Made by a program: the position numbers and the translations under genes | Part shown: positions 35,366-44,365 of the stretch, piece by piece | Numbering within the stretch: position 1 is the first letter of the stretch | How the letters are laid out: every line of letters starts with the position of its first letter | From: CAZEDM01 sp964511075 | GTDB lineage: Bacteria > Zixibacteria > MSB-5A5 > RBG-16-43-9 | DNA length: 64,000 nt | Assembly (NCBI GenBank): GCA_964511075.1 | Contig: CAZEDM010000004.1 | Span: forward strand, 186,001 to 250,000 | Direction of reading: 5' to 3' | Notes under the pieces: generated by a model | Told to the model about the DNA's origin: nothing | Database searches by the model: none | Seen by the model: only the letters and a program-made list of their open reading frames with translations

Positions 35366-36088
35366 TTATTTAATTATATGTCCGATCCGGTTCCACCTCA
35401 CCCTCTGGGGGAAATGAATGATATTATAGGCTATGTTCTTGGGAACGGAGAGAACATCATCGCTTCTTACCTCAGGGGCATTGGGGTCCGGCTTCCAGGA
35501 GTAGTGAATGATCATGGCATTACCCAGAACCAGCCTGCGATCCAGAGGACCCCAGAACCGGCTGTCATAGCTGTTGTCCCGGTTATCACCCATCATAAAG
35601 ATATGACCCATGGGAACGACATAGGGACCGAAATTATCCCGGTTGCCCATGCCACCGGGCAAAACGTTTCTATCGGTAAACTTGGAGTCGGTCGGATTGG
35701 GAAAAATCTTGCCGTTGACGTAAAGGACCTTATCCCTGATCAATATGGTATCTCCAGCCACTGCCACGCATCTCTTGATATAATTGACCTTCTGGTCCTG
35801 CGGATATTTAAAGATCACGATATCGCCGGCTTTCGGCTCCCGCAGTGCCGGCAGATGGATGTTGGTGAAGGGTATGGGCAGCTTGGAGCCGTAGATAAAC
35901 TTGTTGGCTAAAAGGAAATCCCCGATCAAAAGCGTATCCTCCATCGAGCCCGAGGGTATCTTATAAGCCTCCACCACCGAGGTCTTGATCATCAGGGCCA
36001 AGATCAAGGCTATGGCAAAAGACTCGATATATTCTCTCAGAACCGATTTTTTCTTCTGGGGTTTCTCCTTTTTGGAAAAAAGCTTCAT
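35366..36088 (-). CDS. lepB: Signal peptidase I
   Basis: A 240-residue type I signal peptidase. An N-terminal membrane helix (about 22-38) is followed by box B with the nucleophile Ser48 (PSGSMEDTLL). Box D carries the general base Lys105 (NYIKRCVAVAGD) and box E is MGDNRDNSYDSRFWG. It cleaves signal peptides of exported proteins at the periplasmic face of the inner membrane; the many secreted proteins in this window would be clients. A GGGAGGAAAG site precedes the ATG. The gene lies 99 bp downstream of the multiheme cytochrome gene and ends at a clear terminator. Confidence 0.96.
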   Translation of the reverse strand: MKLFSKKEKPQKKKSVLREYIESFAIALILALMIKTSVVEAYKIPSGSMEDTLLIGDFLLANKFIYGSKLPIPFTNIHLPALREPKAGDIVIFKYPQDQKVNYIKRCVAVAGDTILIRDKVLYVNGKIFPNPTDSKFTDRNVLPGGMGNRDNFGPYVVPMGHIFMMGDNRDNSYDSRFWGPLDRRLVLGNAMIIHYSWKPDPNAPEVRSDDVLSVPKNIAYNIIHFPQRVRWNRIGHIIK

Positions 36089-36187
36089 CTTTCCTCCCTG
36101 AGTGATTTTCTATTTAATTATACGCTTCCACAGATGATAAGTTTTAGGATATTCTCCCACTTTTTTTTAAAGGAGAGCCGGGCCGAT

Positions 36188-38143
36188 TCAATTTTTTTGG
36201 CTGCCCTGATCTTCGTTATCGTCCTCTGTCTCAGGGGGCGTTTTCTGCTTAGCCCTCAGCCTCTCATATTCAGCTGTGTGTTTCTCCTCTAACTCGTTAT
36301 GGGTGATCTTGCCGGTAAGCATACTGAAATTTATCGGATAGCTTTCCGGCTCCAAAAAGACGAAGAAGAAATGCCAGACCACGATGGCGGTGGAGGCTAA
36401 GATGGCTTCATAGAAGTGAATAGCCCTGAAAATATTCAAAAGCCAGGTGGGTATAAATTTCAGGAAGAAGTTCTCAAACCACATGGGGAACCCGGTGATA
36501 ACCATCACCACAGCTCCCCAGATCAAAGCCCAGTATTCAGCTTTCTCCATATAGGCGTAACGGTCAAATTTAGGTCTTTCCTTTTGCAGTCCTAAGAAGT
36601 AGTTGATATTCCGAACCAGCAGGGTTATGTCGCCGGGAGTGGGAAAGATGGCTCCGAGCTGGGCTTTTCCCCTGCGGGTGAAAAGCATATAGTAGAGGTT
36701 ATAGAGACAGGTGAGTATGAAGATCACCGCTGCCACCCGGTGGATATTGCTCCGGAAAACTGCACCGGTTTCTGAACTGACCATCCATCTGGCCCACCAG
36801 GAATCCGGGAATCTCAGGGCAAATCCGCTTACCGCTAAAACGGTAAAGGTAATGAAGAGTAAAAGATGCTGGATTATCTCGCTGCGATTGAAGCGCACCA
36901 CCGTTCCCTCTCTTGCCTGTTTATACCTATCCCTTACTGCCTTAAAGAGTATCAGGGCATTGTGCAGGAGCATCCCCCCGATGACCAGAATTATCAGAAC
37001 TATGTAGATTCTTCTGACAACGTTAACCCCGGTCTCGCCTTGGGGAGAGACTGCTAAATGAATCTTGCCCCTGGCGAAGTTCTCCCCGGCATTGGGATGG
37101 CAGTTTCCACAGGTTTTGGAAAGATTGGCCGGGTTGATCGAGGATTTAGGATCATTTGAGGGTCTTATGTCATGATAACCATGACAGCTGGCGCAGTTAG
37201 CCACCTTCGTCCTTCCTGCCCTGCTATCCACCCCATGGTAACTATCCAGATATTTGGTTACCCTTTTGGTAACCAACCCGTATTTGTCAGTGACCACCTC
37301 TGCAGAATGACACCAGGGACAGGTGGTTTTGGAGATATTGGAAGGATATACAGTCGAGGTTTTCACCCAGGGAGGCTGAATGGAATGCTCGCTATGACAA
37401 TCCGTACACACCGGTGCCTTGGGGTTCTTCGCTAAGACACTTTTGCCGTGAACCGACTCAAGGAAAATCTCCTCATCTGAGGAGTGACACTTCCCACAGG
37501 TATTGGGAATGTTATATCTGTAAGTCAATGAGGTGGTGTCTGTATCCTCCTTAAGAGTATGGCTGGGGTGACAATCAGTACAGGCCGCCGCTATAAGCTC
37601 ACCCTCCTTCAACGCTTTTCCGTGAATGCTCTTAGTATAAAGCGTATAGACGTCCCCGCCCCCGATATTGTATTTCTTTGCAGCTCCAGTATCCGTATGA
37701 CAGTTGCCACACATCCTGGGAATATTCAGGCGATAGGTAGCGGACTGGGGGTCATCCACGCTTTTAATGTCGTGAGAGCCGTGACAATCCTGGCACCAGG
37801 GAGCATCCTTTATCCCCTGGAGATACTTTTTGCCGTGAAAACTATTCTGATATTCCTCCTGCACGTCCCCATGACACGTCCCGCAGTCTACTTTACCGGG
37901 CTTTTCCTCGTGGAACTCGTCTTTCACTCCCACGTGACAGTCAACACAGGTAAAAACACCGTGGATGGAGTTTTCTACGATAGCGGGATCAACGTAAAGC
38001 GAGACCGTTTTACCCTCCTCATCCGTGGTCTCAAAACCCTTTTCCCCGTGGCAGGAAATACACATCTCCTCCTTAGCCCGGGACAGATTTGGTATAAGCA
38101 TGAGAATCAATCCCAGAATAAGCAGCAGGCCATATCTTTTCAA
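36188..38143 (-). CDS. Eleven-heme cytochrome c fused to a cytochrome b561-type membrane domain
   Basis: A signal peptide (about 1-23) leads a periplasmic region with eleven CXXCH heme c motifs between residues about 28 and 350 (CISCH, CVDCH, CGTCH, CQDCH, CGNCH, CTDCH, CGKCH, CTDCH, CPWCH, CASCH, CGNCH). The C-terminal part, from about residue 378, has five or so membrane helices with spaced histidines, like the b-type subunit of formate dehydrogenase or thiosulfate reductase. The protein would pass electrons between the quinone pool and periplasmic hemes, probably in anaerobic respiration. The acceptor is unknown. A strong AAGGAGAGGAAA site precedes the ATG. The C-terminal tail is highly charged (EDDNEDQGSQKN). 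Confidence 0.9.
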   Translation of the reverse strand: MKRYGLLLILGLILMLIPNLSRAKEEMCISCHGEKGFETTDEEGKTVSLYVDPAIVENSIHGVFTCVDCHVGVKDEFHEEKPGKVDCGTCHGDVQEEYQNSFHGKKYLQGIKDAPWCQDCHGSHDIKSVDDPQSATYRLNIPRMCGNCHTDTGAAKKYNIGGGDVYTLYTKSIHGKALKEGELIAAACTDCHPSHTLKEDTDTTSLTYRYNIPNTCGKCHSSDEEIFLESVHGKSVLAKNPKAPVCTDCHSEHSIQPPWVKTSTVYPSNISKTTCPWCHSAEVVTDKYGLVTKRVTKYLDSYHGVDSRAGRTKVANCASCHGYHDIRPSNDPKSSINPANLSKTCGNCHPNAGENFARGKIHLAVSPQGETGVNVVRRIYIVLIILVIGGMLLHNALILFKAVRDRYKQAREGTVVRFNRSEIIQHLLLFITFTVLAVSGFALRFPDSWWARWMVSSETGAVFRSNIHRVAAVIFILTCLYNLYYMLFTRRGKAQLGAIFPTPGDITLLVRNINYFLGLQKERPKFDRYAYMEKAEYWALIWGAVVMVITGFPMWFENFFLKFIPTWLLNIFRAIHFYEAILASTAIVVWHFFFVFLEPESYPINFSMLTGKITHNELEEKHTAEYERLRAKQKTPPETEDDNEDQGSQKN

Positions 38144-38409
38144 TTTCCTCTCCTTTCCAATCTTTACCCGTGTTTAACCATGTGAATAATTTCACTTTTT
38201 AAGTACCCAAGATATTTAATTGTATCTGGTATGTCAAGATTTTTTGGCAAAAAAATAGGGAGTAAATTAAGCTCCTTTTCTAAACCATATACCAGCCGTA
38301 TAATGCCTTCAGGTCTTGATGTTTTTGCGTTACTTAAAATTCAGCCATTTAAAAAAATATGATTTTTTGTAAACCCAAAGGCTTACACTCCAGGCTCACA
38401 AAAAATACT

Positions 38410-39462
38410 TCATCTCAGAATATCGTTGTAACTCACATAGATAATCAAAGCCAAAAGAAAAGCCAGGCCGATCTGCTGGATTATAGCCCTCTGTTTCAGG
38501 GAAAGAGGTTTCCCTCTCAGCTTCTCCAGGCCCAGGAAAAGCAGATGCCCTCCGTCCAATACCGGAATGGGAAGGATATTTATTATGGAGAGGTTGACCG
38601 AGAGCAGCGCTATGAAGGAGAAGAAGCTCGCCATCCCCAATTTTGCCGTCTCCCCGGCTGTGCGGGCGATGAAGATCGGGCCGCCGACCATCTTCAGGGA
38701 AGCCGCACCGCTGAAAAGTCCGATCACGAATTTGACCGACTCGACCGTGATATAAACCGTCATCCCTACACCCTCTATAAACGACTGGAAGATGTTCAGC
38801 CGGACTATACTGAATTCCGGGCTTACCCCGATCTTTCCCACATCCTTGAGCTTTCCCTCTTCATCCATTATCTGGTCCTTGAAGGTGTTCACCTCTGCCT
38901 CCAAGATTTCGTTCCCTCTTCTCCATTTAATAAGCACAGGCTTCTCCACCTCTTTGTAGATTATCCCGGCCATATCATTGAAATTCTTGACCTGGATGCC
39001 GTTAACTGAGATGATCTGGTCTCCCTCCTTAAGCCCTGCCTTTTCCGCTGGAGTATCCTTGCCCACAAACCCTAAGGTGGTTTTATCGTAATGCACTATC
39101 TCTTTTCCGGAGAAAAAGGTAACTCCCCAGAAAACAAAAATCGCCAGAAGGAAATTCATCAGGGGGCCGGCGAAGATTATCAAGCCCCTCTGCCAGATCC
39201 GCTTGCCCATAAACTCCCAGGGCTCCCATCTTTCCTTTTCCTCGTCCGGATTCTCGCCTGCCATCTTCACGTACCCCCCTAAAGGCACCCAGGAGATGCA
39301 GTATTCCGTCTCGCCTATCTTCTTGCCTATCATCTTCGGCGGGAATCCCAGGGAGAACCTCTCCACCCGTACCCCTGCTTTCTTAGCCACCAGGAAATGA
39401 CCTAACTCGTGCACGAAGACCAAAATTCCCAGAACTACTATGAAGGAGATCACACTTATCAT
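38410..39462 (-). CDS. rseP: Site-2 intramembrane zinc protease RseP
   Basis: ATG at 39462 starts MISVISFIVVLG and overlaps the dxr stop by 4 bases (ATGA), giving 350 residues. An upstream ATG at 39507 would add 15 polar residues inside dxr and is less likely. Motifs are the zinc-binding HELGH (His18, Glu19, His22) in the first helix, a PDZ domain (about 105-190, AGLKEGDQIISVNG) and the second-metal motif LPIPVLDGGHLLF near 305. RseP cuts membrane-bound anti-sigma factors and leftover signal peptides. The dxr-rseP pairing is a common bacterial arrangement. Confidence 0.95.
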   Translation of the reverse strand: MISVISFIVVLGILVFVHELGHFLVAKKAGVRVERFSLGFPPKMIGKKIGETEYCISWVPLGGYVKMAGENPDEEKERWEPWEFMGKRIWQRGLIIFAGPLMNFLLAIFVFWGVTFFSGKEIVHYDKTTLGFVGKDTPAEKAGLKEGDQIISVNGIQVKNFNDMAGIIYKEVEKPVLIKWRRGNEILEAEVNTFKDQIMDEEGKLKDVGKIGVSPEFSIVRLNIFQSFIEGVGMTVYITVESVKFVIGLFSGAASLKMVGGPIFIARTAGETAKLGMASFFSFIALLSVNLSIINILPIPVLDGGHLLFLGLEKLRGKPLSLKQRAIIQQIGLAFLLALIIYVSYNDILR

Positions 39463-40637
39463 TTTTTGATCCTCTGAATAAGCCTGTTGCTTTCCTCCTT
39501 CGCACACCTGTCAGCCTCCAGGATATCCCTCAGACCCGGGCTCTGTTTTACCTTGTGCGAGGATAGAACTTTTCTCACCAGCAGGGGGATCTTATCAAAG
39601 GAAAGCTTTCTGTTTAAAAAAGCCCCGACTGCAACTTCGTTCGCCGCATTCAACACGCAGGGGGCAGTCCCGGCTTGCTCCAGGGCAAAATAGCAGAGCT
39701 TCAGCCCGGGAAACTTCCTCAGGTCCGGCTCGGAGAAGGTCAGATTCCCTGCCCGGGTCAAATCCAAGAAATTCTCGTTCGTCTCCATTCTCTCAGGATA
39801 GAGCAGGGCATACTGCAAAGGTATCTTCATGTCGGGCTTGCTCATCTGGGCTATGATGCTGCCGTCCACAAACTCCACCAGGGAATGAACTATCGATTGC
39901 GGATGTATCATAATCTTTATCTGCGAAGCCGGTACGTCGAACAACCAGTGGGCCTCGATTAATTCCAAACCCTTATTCATCAAAGTGGCAGAATCCACGG
40001 TTATCTTTTTCCCCATCTCCCAGGTGGGATGCGAGAGTGCCTGTCGTATGGTAACCCTGGAAAAATCTTTCCTTTTGCTCGAATAGAATGGTCCTCCGGA
40101 TGCAGTTAAAATCAGCCTTTTGACCTCCCTTTTTTCTCCTGCAAAAAGACACTGCTTTATGGCGGAATGCTCGCTGTCCACCGGCAGAATCTCTACTTTT
40201 TTCTTTCTGGCAAGAGAGATCAGTATCTCGCCTGCCATAACCAGAGATTCCTTGTTGGCCAAAGCCAAAGTCTTCCCTGCCTGCAGGGTGTAAAAGCTGG
40301 GCAACAGCCCGGCTGAGCCGACTATGGCGTTAATTACCAGTTCCACCTCCGGCAGGGATACCATTTGATTGATATCGTCTGTTCCGTAATTTATTTTAAC
40401 CCTGCTTCCCGAAAATTCCTTTTTGATTTTCTCGTAGGTGTCCTTTTGGGTCGACACCGCTACTTTCGGCTTGTATCTTTTAATCTGTTTTCTGAACAGC
40501 TCGGCATTGCTGTGCGCGGAAAGCCCCAGGACCTCGAACCTGTCTTTGAAGTTTTCCAGAACCTGCAGGGCGCTTCTGCCGATCGAGCCGGTGGAGCCTA
40601 AGACAACTACTTTCTTTTTCTTTTTACTCGCTACCAT
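39459..40637 (-). CDS. dxr: 1-deoxy-D-xylulose 5-phosphate reductoisomerase
   Basis: A 392-residue enzyme of the MEP isoprenoid pathway that converts DXP to 2-C-methyl-D-erythritol 4-phosphate with NADPH. The NADPH-binding GSTGSIGRSALQVL follows a short Lys-rich start. The catalytic/metal region PVDSEHSAIKQCL (about 155) and the flexible loop with HPTWEMGKKITVDSATLMNK (about 208-227) are intact. Length is normal. It is translationally coupled to rseP. The gene diverges from the QueG-like gene, with about 150 bp between the likely starts. Confidence 0.97.
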   Translation of the reverse strand: MVASKKKKKVVVLGSTGSIGRSALQVLENFKDRFEVLGLSAHSNAELFRKQIKRYKPKVAVSTQKDTYEKIKKEFSGSRVKINYGTDDINQMVSLPEVELVINAIVGSAGLLPSFYTLQAGKTLALANKESLVMAGEILISLARKKKVEILPVDSEHSAIKQCLFAGEKREVKRLILTASGGPFYSSKRKDFSRVTIRQALSHPTWEMGKKITVDSATLMNKGLELIEAHWLFDVPASQIKIMIHPQSIVHSLVEFVDGSIIAQMSKPDMKIPLQYALLYPERMETNENFLDLTRAGNLTFSEPDLRKFPGLKLCYFALEQAGTAPCVLNAANEVAVGAFLNRKLSFDKIPLLVRKVLSSHKVKQSPGLRDILEADRCAKEESNRLIQRIKK

Positions 40638-40790
40638 ATCTTAACCTGAAAATCTCTTTTGAGTTTGAATATATATTTATTATATTTTTAAATCAAGGAA
40701 TTTATTCCTCTATGGGTGAAGGAGCAGCTCCTTTGTTCCTGGTTTAGAAAAAAGAAACATGAACAAAGGGAAATCGTAAATAATAAGGTT

Positions 40791-41714
40791 ATGAAAAAAA
40801 TTACCCAAGAACTCTTGGACAGGCTGAAAGAACGCGGATATGACGGACGGATAGTATCTGCCCGGCACATCCCTGATTTAAAGGCGGAAATAGAAAAAAA
40901 GCACAGTTCTGGTCTTTTTGATGAGGAATTCTACAGGGAATATCTCATCTATTATTTTGACTTCAATTTCCCGAGGGAGTTGAGCCAGACAAAGTCTATA
41001 ATTATCGCGGCTGTTCCCCAACCCCAGATAGAGGTTATCTTCAACTGGGAAAAAGAATCACATCATTTCATAATCCCTCCCACTTATATAGGTTATATAG
41101 ACGAAGAGGTCAGAGGTCTGCTGAACGAGGTTCTAAGCCCTGAAGGATATAAAGTCGTCAAGGCAAAACTGCCCCGGAAACTTTTGGCAGTGAGAAGCGG
41201 GCTGGGATTTTACGGAAGGAACAATATATGTTATGTGCCTGGAATGGGGAGCTTCCACAGGCTTATGGTTTTTTGCTCTGATTTTCCCTGTTCAGAGGAC
41301 ACCTGGCAGGAGCCTAAGATGGATGAGAGATGCGAGAATTGCCAGAGCTGCCTGGACAACTGCCCAACCGGTGCTATAAGAGCCGAGAGGTTCCTTCTGC
41401 ATGCAGAATTGTGCCTGACCTTCCATAACGAGAGAGAAAGGGATTTCCCTGACTGGCTCGACCCTGCCTGGCATCACTGCCTGGTTGGATGTCTTCGCTG
41501 TCAGGAGGTATGTCCCCAGAACAGCGAGCTCTTGAACTGGATCGAGACAAGGGGAGAATTCTCCGAGGAGGAAACGTCTTTACTTCTCAGAGGCATTCAG
41601 CAGGATATGCTTCCCTCTGAGATGGTCAGAAAGTTAGAGGAGCTGGACTTGATCGAATATCTCAAAATCATCTCGAGAAATCTGAGCGTTATCCTAAAGA
41701 AGAAAACCAACTAA
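40791..41714 (+). CDS. QueG-like double [4Fe-4S] protein
   Basis: The protein has an N-terminal cobalamin-type domain of the epoxyqueuosine reductase family and two cysteine clusters: CENCQSCLDNCPTGAI, and CLVGCLRCQEVCPQN about 60 residues later. These are the ferredoxin-like signatures of QueG. Overall similarity to true QueG looks loose (no HEAT tail), so it may be a paralog with another reduction role. ATG at 40791 gives 307 residues. A GTG at 40716 in frame would add 25 residues, but its DNA contains a near-perfect palindrome, aaggagcagctcctt, and is likely untranslated. Neither start has a strong ribosome site. The YbjQ gene follows 11 bp later. Confidence 0.75.
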   Translation: MKKITQELLDRLKERGYDGRIVSARHIPDLKAEIEKKHSSGLFDEEFYREYLIYYFDFNFPRELSQTKSIIIAAVPQPQIEVIFNWEKESHHFIIPPTYIGYIDEEVRGLLNEVLSPEGYKVVKAKLPRKLLAVRSGLGFYGRNNICYVPGMGSFHRLMVFCSDFPCSEDTWQEPKMDERCENCQSCLDNCPTGAIRAERFLLHAELCLTFHNERERDFPDWLDPAWHHCLVGCLRCQEVCPQNSELLNWIETRGEFSEEETSLLLRGIQQDMLPSEMVRKLEELDLIEYLKIISRNLSVILKKKTN

Positions 41715-41724
41715 AAAAGGAGCG

Positions 41725-42057
41725 ATGATGTTAATTTCCACCACACCCAATATCGAAGGCAAGAGGATAAAGAAGTATCTGGGACTGGTAAGCGGTGAGG
41801 CTATTTTAGGAGCCAATATCTTCAAGGATATTTTCGCCGGCATAAGGGACATCGTCGGGGGAAGGTCTGCCGCATACGAGAAGGAATTGCGCAACGCAAA
41901 AGAAATCGCCGTAAGTGAAATGGAGGAGGAAGCAAAATCTCTTGGTGCCAACGCAGTGGTAGGAGTCGATCTGGATTACGAGACTATTGGTGTGGGGACC
42001 CGCGGAAATATGCTTATGGTAAGCGCCAGCGGCACCGCGGTGCTATATGAGGATTGA
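41725..42057 (+). CDS. YbjQ/UPF0145 family protein
   Basis: A 110-residue protein with family marks: TTPNIEGKRIKKYLGLVSGE at the start, then GANIFKDIFAGIRDIVGGRS, a Glu-rich helix, and LGANAVVGVDLDYETIG. These assemble into pentamers; the biochemical role is not established. A GGAG site precedes the start. It is probably co-transcribed with the QueG-like gene (11-bp gap). Confidence 0.9.
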   Translation: MMLISTTPNIEGKRIKKYLGLVSGEAILGANIFKDIFAGIRDIVGGRSAAYEKELRNAKEIAVSEMEEEAKSLGANAVVGVDLDYETIGVGTRGNMLMVSASGTAVLYED

Positions 42058-42160
42058 TGACCTTGTTCTCTAATTAGTAACCGTTCCCAAATATTTCGTT
42101 CTCCGCTTCGTAAAATATTGAAACTCGGTAATGTAACCTTTTAACCGGAGGCAAAATCTT

Positions 42161-42745
42161 ATGAAACAAACCATCCAGAATTTAGTAAAAGCATTTATCG
42201 GAGAGAGCCAGGCAAGGAACAGATACTCTTTCTATTCCAAGATTGCCAAAAAGGAAGGATACGAGCAGATAGCCGAGATATTCCTGACAACCGCGGAGAA
42301 CGAAAAAGAGCACGCCAGCCAGCTTTTCAAGATGCTCCAGGGATTGAAAGGCAAAAGCAAGGAAAATTTGGATGAGATAAAAGTCGAAGCTTCTGCCCCT
42401 ACCATTTTAGGCAATACCGCGGAGAATCTGGAATCCGCCATAAAGGGAGAACATTACGAGAATTCCGTGATGTATCCGGAGTTCTCCAAAACGGCTGAAG
42501 AAGAGGGATTACCTGAAATTTCCAGAAGACTCTATGCCATAGGCAAAGCAGAGGAGCATCACGAGGAAAGATACAAGAAGCTCCTGAAAGAGGTAAAAGC
42601 CAAAACCGTTTTCAAGAAGAAAGAAGAAGTTTACTGGGTATGCCGTGAATGCGGGTACGTGCATTATGGCACGGAACCGCCGGAGAGATGCCCCTCCTGC
42701 GACCATGAGAGAAGTTATTATCAGATTAAATGTGAGGAGTATTAA
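42161..42745 (+). CDS. Rubrerythrin
   Basis: A 194-residue protein with the ferritin-like diiron domain (GESQARNRY near 14, ENEKEH near 46, EGLPEISRR, EEHHEERY near 127). A C-terminal rubredoxin-type FeS4 site follows (CRECGYVHYG and CPSC). It reduces hydrogen peroxide in anaerobes, taking electrons from rubredoxin or NADH systems. A GGAGG site sits 12 bases before the ATG. Its presence with cytochrome-based respiration suggests an anaerobe or microaerophile meeting oxidative stress. Confidence 0.95.
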   Translation: MKQTIQNLVKAFIGESQARNRYSFYSKIAKKEGYEQIAEIFLTTAENEKEHASQLFKMLQGLKGKSKENLDEIKVEASAPTILGNTAENLESAIKGEHYENSVMYPEFSKTAEEEGLPEISRRLYAIGKAEEHHEERYKKLLKEVKAKTVFKKKEEVYWVCRECGYVHYGTEPPERCPSCDHERSYYQIKCEEY

Positions 42746-42767
42746 AATCTTTATTGCAGGGACAGAA

Positions 42768-42823
42768 TCCGCCTTAGGCGGACCGCTACATTTTTTCGGG
42801 CGACCACAAGGGTCGCCCCTACA
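42768..42823. repeat. Two adjacent CTAC-tailed hairpins
   Basis: The first is tccgcc-tta-ggcgga followed by ccgctac. The second is gggcgacc-acaag-ggtcgccc followed by ctac. They lie between the convergent rubrerythrin and miaB genes and may also act as terminators. Confidence 0.6.
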
Positions 42824-42824
42824 C

Positions 42825-44141
42825 TTACATTATCTCCCCGAAAAGGGTAAAACTATCCGCATCTGTAATTTTGACTTTTACAATTTCCCCAAGTAAATCT
42901 TTATCTTCTTTCTCTTTTGAAATTATCACCGTTTTATTACTTCTTCCCTTTCCTTTCCAGCTATTTTTATCCCTTTTGCTTTTGCCGTCTATCAGGACCT
43001 CTTCGGTTCTACCGATCAATTCCTGATTTTTTTTCTTGGCGATATTTTTCTGCAGCTCTATCAAAGTCTGGAGCCTTTTTGTCTTCTCTTCCTGGGGAAC
43101 ATCATCCTCCAAAAGAAATGCCTTAGTCCCTTCCCTGGGCGAATACTTGAACATAAAGGCAGAATCAAATTCTATCTTTTTAACCATATCCAGGGTCTTT
43201 CGAAAATCATCCTCAGTCTCGCCCGGGAAGCCCACAATCAAATCAGTGGTCAGGCTCAAATTCTGGATTTTGCCTCTGGTTAAATCTACCAGGCTCAGAT
43301 AATCCGCTGAACTATATTTTCTGTTCATCCTTTTCAGGATTTTGTCCGAGCCGGACTGCAGGGGCAGATGAAGATGCTCGCATACTTTCTCCAAACCAGC
43401 CATAGCCTGGATTAACTTTGGAGACAAATCCTTGGGATGAGAGGTCATAAATCTGATTCTCCGAATTTCCGTATTCGAGACCTCTTTCAGAAGGTCGGCA
43501 AAATCATACCCCTCCTCTTTATAGGAGTTGACATTCTGCCCGATCAGGCTGACCTCCTTGCATCCGGATTCTATTAAGCACTGGACCTCTTTGATAATCT
43601 CCGAGACTTTTCTGTGTTTCTCCGCTCCCCGGACATATGGAACAACACAGTATGAGCAGAAATTCTCACACCCCCTGGAGATTGCCACAAAGGCAGTGTA
43701 TTTATTCCCTCTTTTAGGCAGAGCTTCGATTTCCCCTAACCCGGACAAAGAAAGAGCCACCAGGGGTCTCTCATTCTTCTCCTCCAGATATTCCGTAAGC
43801 TTGAAAAGCTCCTCAGTCCCCAGAACAAAATCCAGGGCTGGAACTTCCCTTAGGAATTTTTCACCTAATCTCTGAGCCATACACCCGATCACAGCTAATT
43901 TGACTTCAGGATTTTCCAGCTTGTATCTGGAAAGCTCATTTAACCTGCCAATTGCTCTGGTCTCCGCATGCTCCCTTACCGAGCAGGTGTTGACAATTAT
44001 CAGGCTGGCTTCTTCAGATCTGTTGGTTATGGAATATCCTTTTTGCGTGAGGATACCCTTCAGCACCTCAGAATCATACACATTCATCTGACAGCCAAAG
44101 GTCTGGAAGAATACTTTTTTTGATGCAGGCTCTTTCCTCAT
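42825..44141 (-). CDS. miaB: tRNA-2-methylthio-N6-isopentenyladenosine methylthiotransferase MiaB
   Basis: A 438-residue radical-SAM enzyme with the usual three parts. An N-terminal UPF0004 domain carries cysteines at FGCQMNVYDSE, VNTCSVRE and IGCMAQR. The radical-SAM core carries RGCENFCSYCVVP (about 155-167), and a C-terminal TRAM domain begins near 370. It adds a methylthio group to A37 of tRNAs reading UNN codons. MiaB rather than MtaB is favoured by the SHPKDLSPKLI and HLPLQSGSDKIL segments. Length is normal. Confidence 0.95.
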   Translation of the reverse strand: MRKEPASKKVFFQTFGCQMNVYDSEVLKGILTQKGYSITNRSEEASLIIVNTCSVREHAETRAIGRLNELSRYKLENPEVKLAVIGCMAQRLGEKFLREVPALDFVLGTEELFKLTEYLEEKNERPLVALSLSGLGEIEALPKRGNKYTAFVAISRGCENFCSYCVVPYVRGAEKHRKVSEIIKEVQCLIESGCKEVSLIGQNVNSYKEEGYDFADLLKEVSNTEIRRIRFMTSHPKDLSPKLIQAMAGLEKVCEHLHLPLQSGSDKILKRMNRKYSSADYLSLVDLTRGKIQNLSLTTDLIVGFPGETEDDFRKTLDMVKKIEFDSAFMFKYSPREGTKAFLLEDDVPQEEKTKRLQTLIELQKNIAKKKNQELIGRTEEVLIDGKSKRDKNSWKGKGRSNKTVIISKEKEDKDLLGEIVKVKITDADSFTLFGEIM

Positions 44142-44365
44142 AAATGATATCTTTGCTCTTTTAACATTTCTTCTTTTATATCAATACGCTTCCCTGACTT
44201 CATCTGTTTTCAACACATTGGTGGCGGACATACTCTGAAGAGATAGGAAGTAAGCTATGGTTAAGGCCAAGGCCTATTCCTATGAGTATAGATGCAACAG
44301 ATAACACTATTTATTCTAGAATCTGATATGACGGTAAATGCCTTTATTCATCAATACCATATACA

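Noticed and set aside
42068..42125. Possible inverted repeat aatatttcg...cgtaaaatatt before rubrerythrin as a PerR/Fur box
   Set aside because: The arms differ by a bulge and do not match a known box closely enough to claim.
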